Source of the DNA: Pseudomonas nicosulfuronedens
Lineage (GTDB): Bacteria > Pseudomonadota > Gammaproteobacteria > Pseudomonadales > Pseudomonadaceae
Direction of reading: 5' to 3'
DNA: 64,000 nt
Assembly: GCF_005877905.1 (NCBI RefSeq)
Contig: NZ_SWDV01000018.1
Coordinates: forward strand, 1 to 64,000
Within the stretch, counting starts at the first letter, position 1. Every line of letters starts with the position of its first letter. Positions 7,943-15,902 of the stretch are shown one piece after another. Under the pieces are notes generated by a model, which did no database searches, was not told the origin of the DNA, and saw only the letters and a program-made list of their open reading frames with translations. The translations under genes and the position numbers were made by a program.

Positions 7943-7956
7943 AGACAGCGCTGTCT
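7943..7956. promoter_or_regulatory. GntR-like operator before gntK
   Basis: A perfect 14-bp palindrome AGACAGCGCTGTCT, 18 bp before the gntK start codon, where a bound repressor would block transcription start. Confidence 0.75.
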
Positions 7957-8095
7957 TTAGTGGGCGTAACGAAAAGCATCGGCTGCCTCCGTATTCTTGT
8001 CATTCTAGTCGGTGTGTCTCGCGCTCTCGGCAGAGGTGATCTGACGGCGGGCGAGGGACCGGTTGAGCCGGCCTCAGGCAATTGCCCTGGTCACG

Positions 8096-8109
8096 AGACA
8101 GCGCTACCT
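8096..8109. promoter_or_regulatory. GntR-like operator before gntR (imperfect)
   Basis: AGACAGCGCTACCT, differing from the gntK palindrome in two bases of its right half, 34 bp before the gntR start. It suggests weaker autorepression. Confidence 0.65.
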
Positions 8110-8142
8110 TAGTGCCTCGATTTTTATTTGGCAATACGCCTG

Positions 8143-9186
8143 ATGACCGCCCAGAAGAACGATAAGAAGAACGACAGGAACTCCCGCACCACTGGCAAAC
8201 CCACGCTCAACGACGTGGCGCGCCGCGCCGGGGTAAGCCCGATCACTGCCTCGCGCGCCCTGCGCGGGGTGAGCACGGTGGCCGAGGAACTCTCGGAAAA
8301 GGTCCGACAGGCGGCCAGCGAACTGGGCTATGTGGCCAACCCGGCTGCCCGAGCGCTGGCCTCCAAGCAGAGCCACAACATCGTGGTGCTGGTGCCGTCG
8401 CTGGCCAACCAGTTGTTCATCGAAACCCTCGAAGCCATCCATGCGGTGATGCATCCACGCGGCCTGGAAGTGCTGATCGGCAACTACCACTATTCCCGCG
8501 ACGAAGAAGAGAACCTGCTGCGCAACTACCTCGCCTACCAGCCGCGCGGTTTGTTGCTGACCGGGTTTGATCGCACCGAAAGCGCGCGGCGGATGATCGA
8601 GGCCAGCGGTGTGCCGAGCGTCTACATGATGGACCTGGACCCCGGTGCAGGGCTGCACTGCGTGGGCTTCTCGCAGATTCGTGCGGGGGAGGCGGCGGCC
8701 AGGCACCTGCTCAAGAGTGGCCGCAAGCGCCTGGCCTATATTGGTGCGCAGCTGGATCAACGCACCTTGTTGCGTGGCGAAGGTTACCGCCGCGCGTTGC
8801 AGCAGGCCGGCTGCTATGACCCGGCGCTGGAAGTCCTTACGCCGCGCCCGTCTTCGGTGGGGCTGGGCGGCGAATTGTTCCGCCAGTTGCTGGCCAGCCA
8901 ACCACAGGTGGAAGGCATCTTCTTCGGTAACGACGACCTCGCCCACGGCGCCTTGCTGGAAGCCATGCGCCACGGCATCCGTATCCCCGAACAGGTAGCG
9001 GTGCTTGGCTTCAACGACCTGCCCAGTTCGGAATTCATGGTGCCGCGCCTGTCCAGCATCCGTACGCCGCGCAAGGCCATCGGCACCCATGCGGCGGAAC
9101 GCCTGCTCGACCTGATCAACGACAAGCCGGTGAGTGAACCGGTGATGGATCTGGGGTTCGAGCTGATGGTGCGCGAGAGCAGCTGA
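8143..9186 (+). CDS. gntR: Gluconate utilisation repressor GntR, LacI family
   Basis: A 347-residue LacI-family repressor. The N-terminal helix-turn-helix reads TLNDVARRAGVSPITASRALRG (about 20-41), with the hinge YVANPAARALASKQS, followed by a periplasmic-binding-protein-like effector domain (IVVLVPSLANQLFIE..., and the C-terminal FNDLPSSEFMVPRLSSIRTP). By family it represses gluconate uptake and phosphorylation until gluconate or 6-phosphogluconate binds. ATG 8143 is chosen; a TTG at 8128 is in frame, and neither has a strong ribosome site. It is divergent from gntK-gntP, and all three genes carry the AGCGCT-core palindrome. Confidence 0.9.
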   Translation: MTAQKNDKKNDRNSRTTGKPTLNDVARRAGVSPITASRALRGVSTVAEELSEKVRQAASELGYVANPAARALASKQSHNIVVLVPSLANQLFIETLEAIHAVMHPRGLEVLIGNYHYSRDEEENLLRNYLAYQPRGLLLTGFDRTESARRMIEASGVPSVYMMDLDPGAGLHCVGFSQIRAGEAAARHLLKSGRKRLAYIGAQLDQRTLLRGEGYRRALQQAGCYDPALEVLTPRPSSVGLGGELFRQLLASQPQVEGIFFGNDDLAHGALLEAMRHGIRIPEQVAVLGFNDLPSSEFMVPRLSSIRTPRKAIGTHAAERLLDLINDKPVSEPVMDLGFELMVRESS

Positions 9187-9214
9187 GCACCGGCGCTCCT
9201 ACAGGGGGCGTCGC

Positions 9215-9297
9215 CGTAGGATGGCGTGGAGCGAAGCGATACCCATCAATCCTGCACGCCGACAGCATGGGTATCGCTGCGCTCCACCCATCCTACG
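9215..9297. repeat. GGTATCGC-type REP, paired inverted copies
   Basis: GTAGGATGGCGTGGAGCGAAG... facing ...CGCTGCGCTCCACCCATCCTACG, about 83 bp, in the gap after gntR. Confidence 0.8.
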
Positions 9298-9325
9298 TCC
9301 TAAGGTGCATGCCGTAGCGGTTCTT

Positions 9326-9406
9326 CGTAGGAGCGAGCTTGCTCGCGAACCGCTTTGATGCCAGTGCCGTCGGAGAATCTGTTCGCGAGCAAGCTCGCTC
9401 CTACAT
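9326..9406. repeat. Inverted pair of GAGCGAGCTTGCTCGC REPs
   Basis: One unit at 9326-9351 and a facing unit at 9381-9406, separated by about 30 bp: a BIME-like pair in the gap between convergent gntR and the cytochrome gene. Confidence 0.8.
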
Positions 9407-9438
9407 AAAGCAGTCCGCAGGGAGCGCCGGCCAGGCAT

Positions 9439-9463
9439 AAAAAAGCCCGCTGGAGCAGCGGGC
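9439..9463 (-). terminator. Intrinsic terminator of the aau operon
   Basis: Read on the minus strand: GCCCGCTG-CTC-CAGCGGGC followed by TTTTTT, about 50 bp after the last stop codon of the operon. Confidence 0.85.
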
Positions 9464-9513
9464 ATTAGTGCGGAGGCAAAACATCCCGGCGGGCAAGCCG
9501 CCGGAGCAATCAC

Positions 9514-10041
9514 TCAATACGCGTCGCTCATCCCATCGGTGATGGTGATGCCCTGCTTGCGCATTTCCTGGATCAACCCGGCGCGGGTGCCCGGCAGGTT
9601 GAGCAGGGCCTGGTAGCGCGTGGCTTTGACTTCCTCGGCGGTGTAGGGCTTGAACTCGGCGGGCATGCTGTCGCCCGCCATGCCGTCCTTGCGCAGCAGC
9701 CAGTTGAGCAGGTCAGCCAGTTGCGCGTCGTTCAGCGCGGACTGGGACATGCCCGGTACGCGCACGAGGAATTGCCGGCCACCGTCGACCTTCAGGAAGT
9801 TGCCCACGAAGCCGTGCAGGCGCGGCGTGTCGTTGGCCTTGCTGCCGCTGCCTTCGGTGAGGTGGCAGCCGGCGCATTGCAGCTGGTAGTTGGTGGCCGG
9901 GGTATAGCTTTGCTGGGAGATCGGCTTCTGCACCTCCTCGTTGCCGGGCGCCGGCCGTTGGTGCGGATCGGGGATCGCACGGGCTTGGGCGATGGGGGCG
10001 ACCAGGCTGCAGAGCAGGGCGCCGACAACGAGACTGCGCAT
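9514..10041 (-). CDS. Periplasmic c-type cytochrome of the aromatic amine dehydrogenase operon
   Basis: A 175-residue protein with an N-terminal signal peptide (about 1-20, cut after AQA) and one haem-binding motif CAGCH (Cys56, Cys59, His60). A later methionine (VPGMSQS) could be the second haem ligand. GGGAG precedes the ATG. It starts 15 bp after aauA and ends the operon just before a terminator, so it is probably an electron carrier for the dehydrogenase or a factor tied to quinone cofactor formation. As I recall, aau clusters carry a small cytochrome gene at this place. Confidence 0.75.
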   Translation of the reverse strand: MRSLVVGALLCSLVAPIAQARAIPDPHQRPAPGNEEVQKPISQQSYTPATNYQLQCAGCHLTEGSGSKANDTPRLHGFVGNFLKVDGGRQFLVRVPGMSQSALNDAQLADLLNWLLRKDGMAGDSMPAEFKPYTAEEVKATRYQALLNLPGTRAGLIQEMRKQGITITDGMSDAY

Positions 10042-10056
10042 GTGACTTCTCCCGAC

Positions 10057-10578
10057 CTAGACCGCGACGCCGCGGATGATGGTGACGGTGCAGTTGTAGA
10101 TGCGCGACTCCGCGCCCAGGCACCAGTTGACGTCGTTGTTGTTGAACGGACGGTACAGCGGTTCCTCGCTCTCGTTGCGGGTACAGGCGCACTGGGAGCA
10201 GCTGTGCTTACCGCAGCAGTCGTTGTAGGAAATGATGTAGTCCTTGCCGTCTGCCGGGTTGCGGCAGGTGCCGATCCAGGTCACCTGGGATGCATCGGTG
10301 CCGGGCGGGCAGGAAGTGGTGGTGCCGCCGCAGCAGGAGCAGAGGAAGCCGTCGATGGAGCAGTAGCGCCAGTAGTCGCAGCTGTTCGGGTCGCCGGGAT
10401 CGCCGGCCTTGGGGGCCTCGGCGGCCAGCGCCTTGGAGGTGCGGTCGATCGGCAGGATGATCGGCAGCGCCGCGCCGGCCACCAGCAGCGAGCCGAAGCG
10501 GCCCAGCAGCTTGCGCCGCGAGGTGACGTTGGCCACCTGGCGGGAGGAGCGCTCGAACAGGTTGTCGAGGAATTTCAT
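10057..10578 (-). CDS. aauA: Aromatic (aralkyl) amine dehydrogenase small subunit, TTQ-bearing
   Basis: The catalytic beta subunit that carries tryptophan tryptophylquinone. Of 173 residues, about 52 form a twin-arginine leader (SRRKLLGRFGSLLVAGAAL). The mature part is dense in cysteine and matches amine dehydrogenase light chains (CDYWRYCSIDG, SCPPGT, YNDCCG, NWCLGAESRIYNC). The two tryptophans expected to cross-link are Trp101 (QVTWIGTC) and Trp152 (DVNWCLG). The enzyme deaminates primary amines such as tyramine or phenylethylamine to aldehydes in the periplasm. It follows aauD by 17 bp in the order aauB-E-D-A. Confidence 0.9.
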   Translation of the reverse strand: MKFLDNLFERSSRQVANVTSRRKLLGRFGSLLVAGAALPIILPIDRTSKALAAEAPKAGDPGDPNSCDYWRYCSIDGFLCSCCGGTTTSCPPGTDASQVTWIGTCRNPADGKDYIISYNDCCGKHSCSQCACTRNESEEPLYRPFNNNDVNWCLGAESRIYNCTVTIIRGVAV

Positions 10579-10595
10579 TCTTGTTCTCTCCGTGA

Positions 10596-11228
10596 TCAGT
10601 GGCTGTGGCCGTGGCTGGCGTCGTGGGTGTGCACGCCGTTGTGGCTGTGGCCATTCATGTACTGCTGCAGGGTGGCGCTGCCCAGGTGCTCGACCTCGAA
10701 CAGGCTGTCCAGGTGTTCGCGGGAGTTCACCAGGCCCTTGGCGCGCAGCACGCCCTTGCTGTCGATCAGCGCGGCGTAGGGCAGCTTGCCGATCTGGTAG
10801 GTCATGCCGACTTCCGGGCCGACCACGTAGGCGGCTTTCTCCAGGCCATGCTCGGCGATCAGTGCCTGCTGGGCGGCCATGTCGCCGTCGCTGACGTAGA
10901 TCACCTCCAGCTCGCCGGCCTTGTCCTTGGCGATGGATTTGATTGCCGGCAGCAGCGATTTGCAGATCGGGCAGGTCGGCGAGAGGAAGAACAGCAGCTG
11001 GCCGCGCTCGCCTTCATAGCCGAAGTTGACCGGGCGACCATGGCGGTCGGCGGCGGTGACTTTCGGCGCAGGCTCGTTGACGGCCACGCCCTTGTCGACC
11101 ATCAGCGCGCCGGCCGGAGCGATGCGGCCGTGGAGGACGCCGATCTGGCGCACCAGCGCCATCACGGTGAAGGCGAGGGCGATGAGCAGCACCCAGAGAA
11201 GAATGTTGGAAACGATCAGGCCTTCCAT
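10596..11228 (-). CDS. aauD: MauD-like thiol:disulfide maturation protein
   Basis: A 210-residue membrane-anchored thioredoxin-fold protein: N-terminal hydrophobic anchor (about 5-26), then a periplasmic domain with FFLSPTCPICK giving the redox pair Cys86/Cys89. MauD-type proteins are needed to form the many disulfides of the small subunit. Unusual is the histidine-rich C-terminus (about residues 192-210: NGHSHNGVHTHDASHGHSH), which looks metal-binding. It begins 4 bp after aauE and sits directly before aauA, consistent with a dedicated chaperone role. Confidence 0.88.
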   Translation of the reverse strand: MEGLIVSNILLWVLLIALAFTVMALVRQIGVLHGRIAPAGALMVDKGVAVNEPAPKVTAADRHGRPVNFGYEGERGQLLFFLSPTCPICKSLLPAIKSIAKDKAGELEVIYVSDGDMAAQQALIAEHGLEKAAYVVGPEVGMTYQIGKLPYAALIDSKGVLRAKGLVNSREHLDSLFEVEHLGSATLQQYMNGHSHNGVHTHDASHGHSH

Positions 11229-11232
11229 TTGT

Positions 11233-11772
11233 TCACCTTCCGATGAGTTTGAGCAGACGGGGATGGTTCGCCAGCAGGCTGTCGGCCGCGGCGTACAGGA
11301 GCAGGGTGACGGCGCTGGCCGCGAGGATCACGAAGGCATCGAACACGCCCAGCTCGCGAGCCTGCGGGCTGCTGGCGGCGAGCAGGCCGAGACCGGCGAT
11401 GATCGCGTTGCGCAGCAGCAGCACCGGGCGCAGCGGTTGCATCTGGCCGGGGCCGGAGCAGCCGCAGTCGATGTCGCGGCGACCGCGCCAGAGGTTGATG
11501 CCGATGGCGCCGGCATAGAACAGGATCAGCGCCGTGGCGGCCAGGGCCGCGACGTGGCGGCTCGCCGGTACCAGCAGGGCGAAGGCAATGACGCCCTCGA
11601 CCACTGGCAGCACGCGGGCCACCGGACCGACCAGCGAGGCTGGCAACAGGCCGTAGTCTTCGACCTGGCGGGCGAAGCGCATCGGCGCGCGCAGCTTGTG
11701 GCTGGCGGCGCTGGCGAGCAGCACCGCGACGGCCACCGCACTGGCGATGATCAGGATCGGATCGGAAAACAT
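11233..11772 (-). CDS. aauE: MauE-like membrane protein for amine dehydrogenase maturation
   Basis: A 179-residue inner-membrane protein with four or five hydrophobic segments, N-terminal motif ASAASHKLRAPMRFARQVEDYGLLP and a conserved loop RDIDCGCSGPG containing a vicinal Cys-Gly-Cys. MauE partners MauD in disulfide formation for the TTQ subunit, probably passing reducing or oxidising equivalents across the membrane. It lies 33 bp after aauB. Confidence 0.87.
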   Translation of the reverse strand: MFSDPILIIASAVAVAVLLASAASHKLRAPMRFARQVEDYGLLPASLVGPVARVLPVVEGVIAFALLVPASRHVAALAATALILFYAGAIGINLWRGRRDIDCGCSGPGQMQPLRPVLLLRNAIIAGLGLLAASSPQARELGVFDAFVILAASAVTLLLYAAADSLLANHPRLLKLIGR

Positions 11773-11805
11773 ATCCGTACCTCTCGGTTAGCTTTCTTGA
11801 AAGGC

Positions 11806-12951
11806 TTAGTGGCTCAGGACCAGGATCGGGGTCTTGGCGATCTTGTCCATGGCGCCGTTGTACTTGCCGGTCTTCAGGTCGAAGATCTGCAGGCCGCCTT
11901 CGATGTCGGTGCCCAGCAGCAGCGGCTTGTCGTCGGTGGTGGCGTGCAGGCTCCATACCGGCTTGGGCGCTTCCAGGGTGCCGATCTTCTTCTGTGTCTT
12001 CAGGTCGTAGACCCAGATGAACGGGCTCGGGTCTTCCCATTTGCCGGCGCTGTGCTCTTCATGCATCAGCACGTACAGGCGGTTCAGCTTGGGCGCTACG
12101 GCCATCAACTGCCAGCCGCCGGTACCCCAGCCTTTCTTGCGCTCTTCGTCGGTGGTCAGCGACCAGCTCGGCAGCATCTTCGGCTTGTCGCCGGAAACGT
12201 CCACCGGCTTGACCATGCCGTCGGTGGTCACGAAGAAGTAGGTTTCGCCCACGGCCAGGCCGCGTTCGTTGAGCTTCTCCTTGTTCGGGTCGAAGAACGG
12301 CGTCTGGCTGCGGCCGGTTTCCTTGCCGTCGTCGCCGATCTTGGTGATCTGCAGCTGGCCGTCACCGCACAGCGAGGCGAAGGCGCGCTTGCCCACCGGG
12401 TAGTTGAGCACGCAGCCGCTGATGGCGATTTCGCTGGCGACCTTTTTCTCTTGCGTGTCGACCACGGTGACCGAGGTGGACGGGGTGAAGTTGTAGATGT
12501 AGACGAAGCGATCGTCGGAGCTGGTGCCCAGGGCGTACTTCTGGGTCAGGATCGAGGCGCGCTTGGCCGGGATTTCCACTTCCCACTTCGGACGCAGGTT
12601 CGAGGTGTCCCAGGCGGTCAGCACGTCGGTGCGCACGCCACGGGTGCCGCGGGAGTAGAAAGTATCAGCGGAGTACAGGGTCTTGGCGTCGTGGCTCAGG
12701 GTGGACGGAGCGACGAAGCCGGTGCTGACCATGCCGAGCATCTTCTTCTGCTCGGGGTCGACCACGGTGACGCGGCCGGCGATGAAGTTCTCGAACTCCA
12801 CGTCGACGATGTACGCACGGTGCGGCGAGGGCGGGAACGGCAAGACGGTCTCACCGATGCTCTCGGTCGGCAGCTCGGCTTGGGCTGCGCCCATCGCGAG
12901 GCAAGTTGCCAGCGCGAGGACCGATGGAGCGAGGAACCTGGCGACGCTCAT
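11806..12951 (-). CDS. aauB: Aromatic (aralkyl) amine dehydrogenase large subunit
   Basis: A 381-residue alpha subunit. The start at 12951 has GGGAG upstream and yields a clean signal peptide (MSVARFLAPSVLALATCLAMGAAQA). The rest is a seven-bladed beta-propeller typical of amine dehydrogenase heavy chains, with recurrent strands such as AYIVDVEFENFIAGRVTVVDP and a C-terminal LGTDIEGGLQIFDLKTGKY. It forms a heterotetramer with AauA. First gene of aauBEDA-cytochrome; divergent from codB across 461 bp. Confidence 0.9.
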   Translation of the reverse strand: MSVARFLAPSVLALATCLAMGAAQAELPTESIGETVLPFPPSPHRAYIVDVEFENFIAGRVTVVDPEQKKMLGMVSTGFVAPSTLSHDAKTLYSADTFYSRGTRGVRTDVLTAWDTSNLRPKWEVEIPAKRASILTQKYALGTSSDDRFVYIYNFTPSTSVTVVDTQEKKVASEIAISGCVLNYPVGKRAFASLCGDGQLQITKIGDDGKETGRSQTPFFDPNKEKLNERGLAVGETYFFVTTDGMVKPVDVSGDKPKMLPSWSLTTDEERKKGWGTGGWQLMAVAPKLNRLYVLMHEEHSAGKWEDPSPFIWVYDLKTQKKIGTLEAPKPVWSLHATTDDKPLLLGTDIEGGLQIFDLKTGKYNGAMDKIAKTPILVLSH

Positions 12952-13287
12952 TGGCGGGTACTCCCTTTTTCTTGTTGGCGGGCTATCTGTTGTTATCAGG
13001 CCGTCAGCCAGGGGCGGACAGCGGACGGAACATTGAGGAGAGTCTGCCTGCGTCGGTTCGTGCCGGACTTGTTGTCCGTGCCATTTCCTTGTCTGGGGGT
13101 GACAGGGTGTCGCAGGGAGAAAGTGCAGACGGCTGCCGGGCTTGGAAGGAGAAAATCCGCCGAACGGCACAGGCATGGATCAAGGCTTCGTCAGTTTTTG
13201 GTGCGAAAAAGCTGCATCGTGCCCCGAAAATCCGCACAATGCACATTTGAGCTATCTTGAAACGCCGTTACACCCACCGGAAGTGTG

Positions 13288-13308
13288 CATTGTGAACAAT
13301 TCACAATG
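13288..13308. promoter_or_regulatory. 21-bp palindrome in the aauB-codB divergent region
   Basis: Arms CATTGTGAA (13288-13296) and TTCACAATG (13300-13308) around CAA, a perfect inverted repeat 105 bp before codB and 337 bp before aauB. It is the clearest operator candidate in the gene-free stretch 12952-13412; the regulator may be the PucR-type protein two genes on. A related CACAATGCACA lies near 13235. Confidence 0.6.
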
Positions 13309-13412
13309 TTCGACATGCTCAAAATTTCCGCGTCGTTCCTGATTGGCTTTTCCGGCCCGCTATTTGCGTTGTGCCGGGAGTCCTCAACCAATCCTCGCGG
13401 AGACCCCTCTCG

Positions 13413-14672
13413 ATGAGTTCCCCCAGTGAGTTCCCCCTGAGCGCGACGCCCAGGGAAGGGCGCAAAGGCCTGCTGCCCATCGCCATGGTCCTGTTCAGCT
13501 TCACCTTCTTCACCGGCACCATGTTCGCCGGCGGCAAGATCGGCATGGCCTTCGACTTCGTCGACATGCTCTGGGTTGCCTTCATCGGCAACGTGCTGCT
13601 CGCCATCTACGCCGCCGCCCTGGGCCTGATCGCCTCGCGCAGCGGCTTGAACACCGTGCTGATGGGGCGCTTCTGCTTCGGCGAGCGCGGCAGCAAACTG
13701 TCAGACTTCCTCCTCGGTTTCGCCGAACTGGGCTGGTATGCCTGGGGTACCGCCACCGTCGCCATCGTACTGGTCAAGATGCTCAGCCTGCCCGAGTGGC
13801 TGAACATTCCGCTGATGGTGGTGTTCGGCCTGCTGTTCTCGATCACCGCGATCATCGGCTTCAAGGGCCTGGACATCATGTCCCGCGTGTCGGTGCCGCT
13901 GATGTTCATCCTGCTGGTGGCGTCGATGGTCATCGCCACCAACCATGCCGGCGGCTGGAGCGGCCTGCTGGCGAAGGAGCCGAGCCAGACCCTGACCTTC
14001 TCCGCCGCCGTGACCATGGTCTTCGGTACCTTCGCCAGCGGCGCAACCCAGGCCACCAACTGGACCCGCATGGCCCGCAGCGGGCGCATCGCGGTGATCG
14101 CCAGCGTGGTCGCCTTCCTCATCGGCAACGGCCTGATGATCGTCGCCGGCGCCTGGTGCGCCATCGTCTACCAGAACGCCGACATCGTCGAAGTGATGGT
14201 GCTGCAGGGGCTGTCCTTCGCCGCGGTAATCATGCTCTGCCTGAACCTGTGGACCATCCAGGGCCCGACCATCTACAACGTCTCCGCCGCCGCCTGCCAC
14301 CTGGTGCGCAGCGAGCGCCGCCGCACCATGACCCTGCTGGCCGCCGGCATCGGCATCATCCTCGCCATCGGCGGCATGTACGAATGGCTGATCCCGTTCC
14401 TGGTGCTGCTGGGCTCGATCATCCCGCCGCTGGGTGGCGTGATCATGGCGGACTACTGGTACCGCAACCGCGGCGAATACCCGGCGCTGGTGGGCACCCA
14501 CATCCCGGCATTCAACGTCTCGGGTCTGGTGTCCTACGCGGTCGGTGCGGGCCTGGCCTATGCCTCGCCATGGATCGCGCCGCTGGTGGGCATCGCCGCG
14601 TCGGCCCTCTGCTACATCGTCCTCACCGAAGTCACCCGCGCCCGCGCGCCGGTGGCCGAGCCGCGCGCTTGA
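13413..14672 (+). CDS. codB: Cytosine permease, CodB-like (NCS1 family)
   Basis: A 419-residue transporter with about twelve membrane segments and CodB-like motifs (FTGTMFAGGKIGMAFDF, FGERGSKLSDFLLGFAELGWYAWGTA, and IIPPLGGVIMADYW near the C-terminus). It should carry cytosine or a related base into the cell. The start at 13413 has GGAG upstream; an upstream in-frame ATG at 13371 lacks one. Its stop overlaps the next gene's TTG start, and codA follows, so the three form one operon. Confidence 0.88.
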   Translation: MSSPSEFPLSATPREGRKGLLPIAMVLFSFTFFTGTMFAGGKIGMAFDFVDMLWVAFIGNVLLAIYAAALGLIASRSGLNTVLMGRFCFGERGSKLSDFLLGFAELGWYAWGTATVAIVLVKMLSLPEWLNIPLMVVFGLLFSITAIIGFKGLDIMSRVSVPLMFILLVASMVIATNHAGGWSGLLAKEPSQTLTFSAAVTMVFGTFASGATQATNWTRMARSGRIAVIASVVAFLIGNGLMIVAGAWCAIVYQNADIVEVMVLQGLSFAAVIMLCLNLWTIQGPTIYNVSAAACHLVRSERRRTMTLLAAGIGIILAIGGMYEWLIPFLVLLGSIIPPLGGVIMADYWYRNRGEYPALVGTHIPAFNVSGLVSYAVGAGLAYASPWIAPLVGIAASALCYIVLTEVTRARAPVAEPRA

Positions 14673-15880
14673 GCCTGAGCGTCGAGGAAATCCTCCGTCT
14701 GCCGGGGCTGGAAAGCCTCGCGCTGCGGGCCGGCGCACGCAATCTGCATCGCAGCGTGCGCTGGTCCTACGTGGCGGAGAACGTCGGCATCGCCGACTGG
14801 GTGATGGGTGGCGAACTGGTGTTCGTCACCGGCATCAACCACAGCCGTGACGAAGCCAACCTGCTGCAGCTGGTGCGCGAAGGCGTTGCCAGCGGCATCG
14901 CCGGCATCGTCATCCTCACCGGCGACGAGTTCATCCGGCGCATTCCCGAGTCCGTGATTCATTTGGCCGAAGCCGAGGGCCTGCCGCTGGTCGAGCAGCC
15001 CTACGCGCTGAAGATGGTCATCGTCACCCACCTGATTGGCACGGCGCTGGTGCAGATGACCCAGGTGAAGACCTCACGCCGGGACATCCTCGGCCAGTTG
15101 CTGAGCGGCGACTTCCCCAGCCTGGAAATCGTCCGCCGCCGTGCGCAACACCTGGAGTTGCCGCTGGAGGTCCCGCGCCGTCTGGTGGCGCTGCGGCTGT
15201 CCGGTGTCGACACATTATTCCAGCGGCATGAACCGGAAGAGGCCGAGCGCGCGCTGCAGCTGACCCGTCAGCGCTTGCTCGACCATCTGGAAAGCTGGCA
15301 ACAGGAACGCCGCGAGCGCCTGCCGGTGGTGATCCAGGGCGACCTGTTCGTCCTGCTGCTGGCCGATGTCGGGCGCGCCGAACTGCAAGCCCTGGCGGCC
15401 GGGCTGCAACAGGAACTGGCGCCGCTGCGTGCCTACCTCGGTCTTTCCTCCTGCGCCGATAGCTGCGCGGAATATCCCCGCGCGTTGCTCGAGGCCCGTC
15501 AGGCACTGGACGTCGCCGAAGGCATGCAGGCGCCCGGTGGCTTCTGCGACTACCGTGAGCTGGGCGTGCTGCGCCTGCTGCGGGCGATCCCCGATCGCGC
15601 GGTGGTCGAGCAATTCCTCAAGGACACCCTTGGCCCGCTGATCGATGCGGGCCGCAAGCAGCCGCACCTGCTGATCGAGACGCTCGACGCGCTCGTCCAG
15701 GAGAACGGCAACGCCCTCAAGGCCGCACAGCGCCTGGGCATCCACCGCAACACCCTGAACCAGCGGATCGCGCGCATCGAGGCCCTGAGCGGCCAGTCCC
15801 TGGACGACGCGCAGTTCCGCCTGAATACCTCCGTGGCGCTGCTCATCTGGCGTATGTCCAGTGCGCCGCGCCACGAATAG
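14669..15880 (+). CDS. PucR-family transcriptional regulator
   Basis: A 403-residue regulator in the CodB/CodA operon. The N-terminal part (LSVEEILRLPGLESLALRAGARNLHRSVRWSYVAE...) is a purine-catabolism-regulator sensing domain, followed by a middle GGDEF-like fold and a C-terminal helix-turn-helix (ETLDALVQENGNALKAAQRLGIHRNTLNQRIARIE). The start is taken as TTG 14669, which shares bases with the codB stop (TTGA); this implies translational coupling, since no ATG begins the conserved domain. It probably senses a nucleobase and controls this operon. Confidence 0.85.
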   Translation: MSLSVEEILRLPGLESLALRAGARNLHRSVRWSYVAENVGIADWVMGGELVFVTGINHSRDEANLLQLVREGVASGIAGIVILTGDEFIRRIPESVIHLAEAEGLPLVEQPYALKMVIVTHLIGTALVQMTQVKTSRRDILGQLLSGDFPSLEIVRRRAQHLELPLEVPRRLVALRLSGVDTLFQRHEPEEAERALQLTRQRLLDHLESWQQERRERLPVVIQGDLFVLLLADVGRAELQALAAGLQQELAPLRAYLGLSSCADSCAEYPRALLEARQALDVAEGMQAPGGFCDYRELGVLRLLRAIPDRAVVEQFLKDTLGPLIDAGRKQPHLLIETLDALVQENGNALKAAQRLGIHRNTLNQRIARIEALSGQSLDDAQFRLNTSVALLIWRMSSAPRHE

Positions 15881-15902
15881 CCTGAAGAGGACCTCCGAGC
15901 CC

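Noticed and set aside
9215-9406. Repeated palindromes as a CRISPR array or insertion sequence ends
   Set aside because: Units are palindromic, unevenly spaced and shared by distant intergenic gaps; no cas or transposase genes and no regular spacers.
11026-13260. 744-residue plus-strand frame over the aau operon
   Set aside because: Spans four well-supported minus-strand genes and their junctions; antisense artefact.
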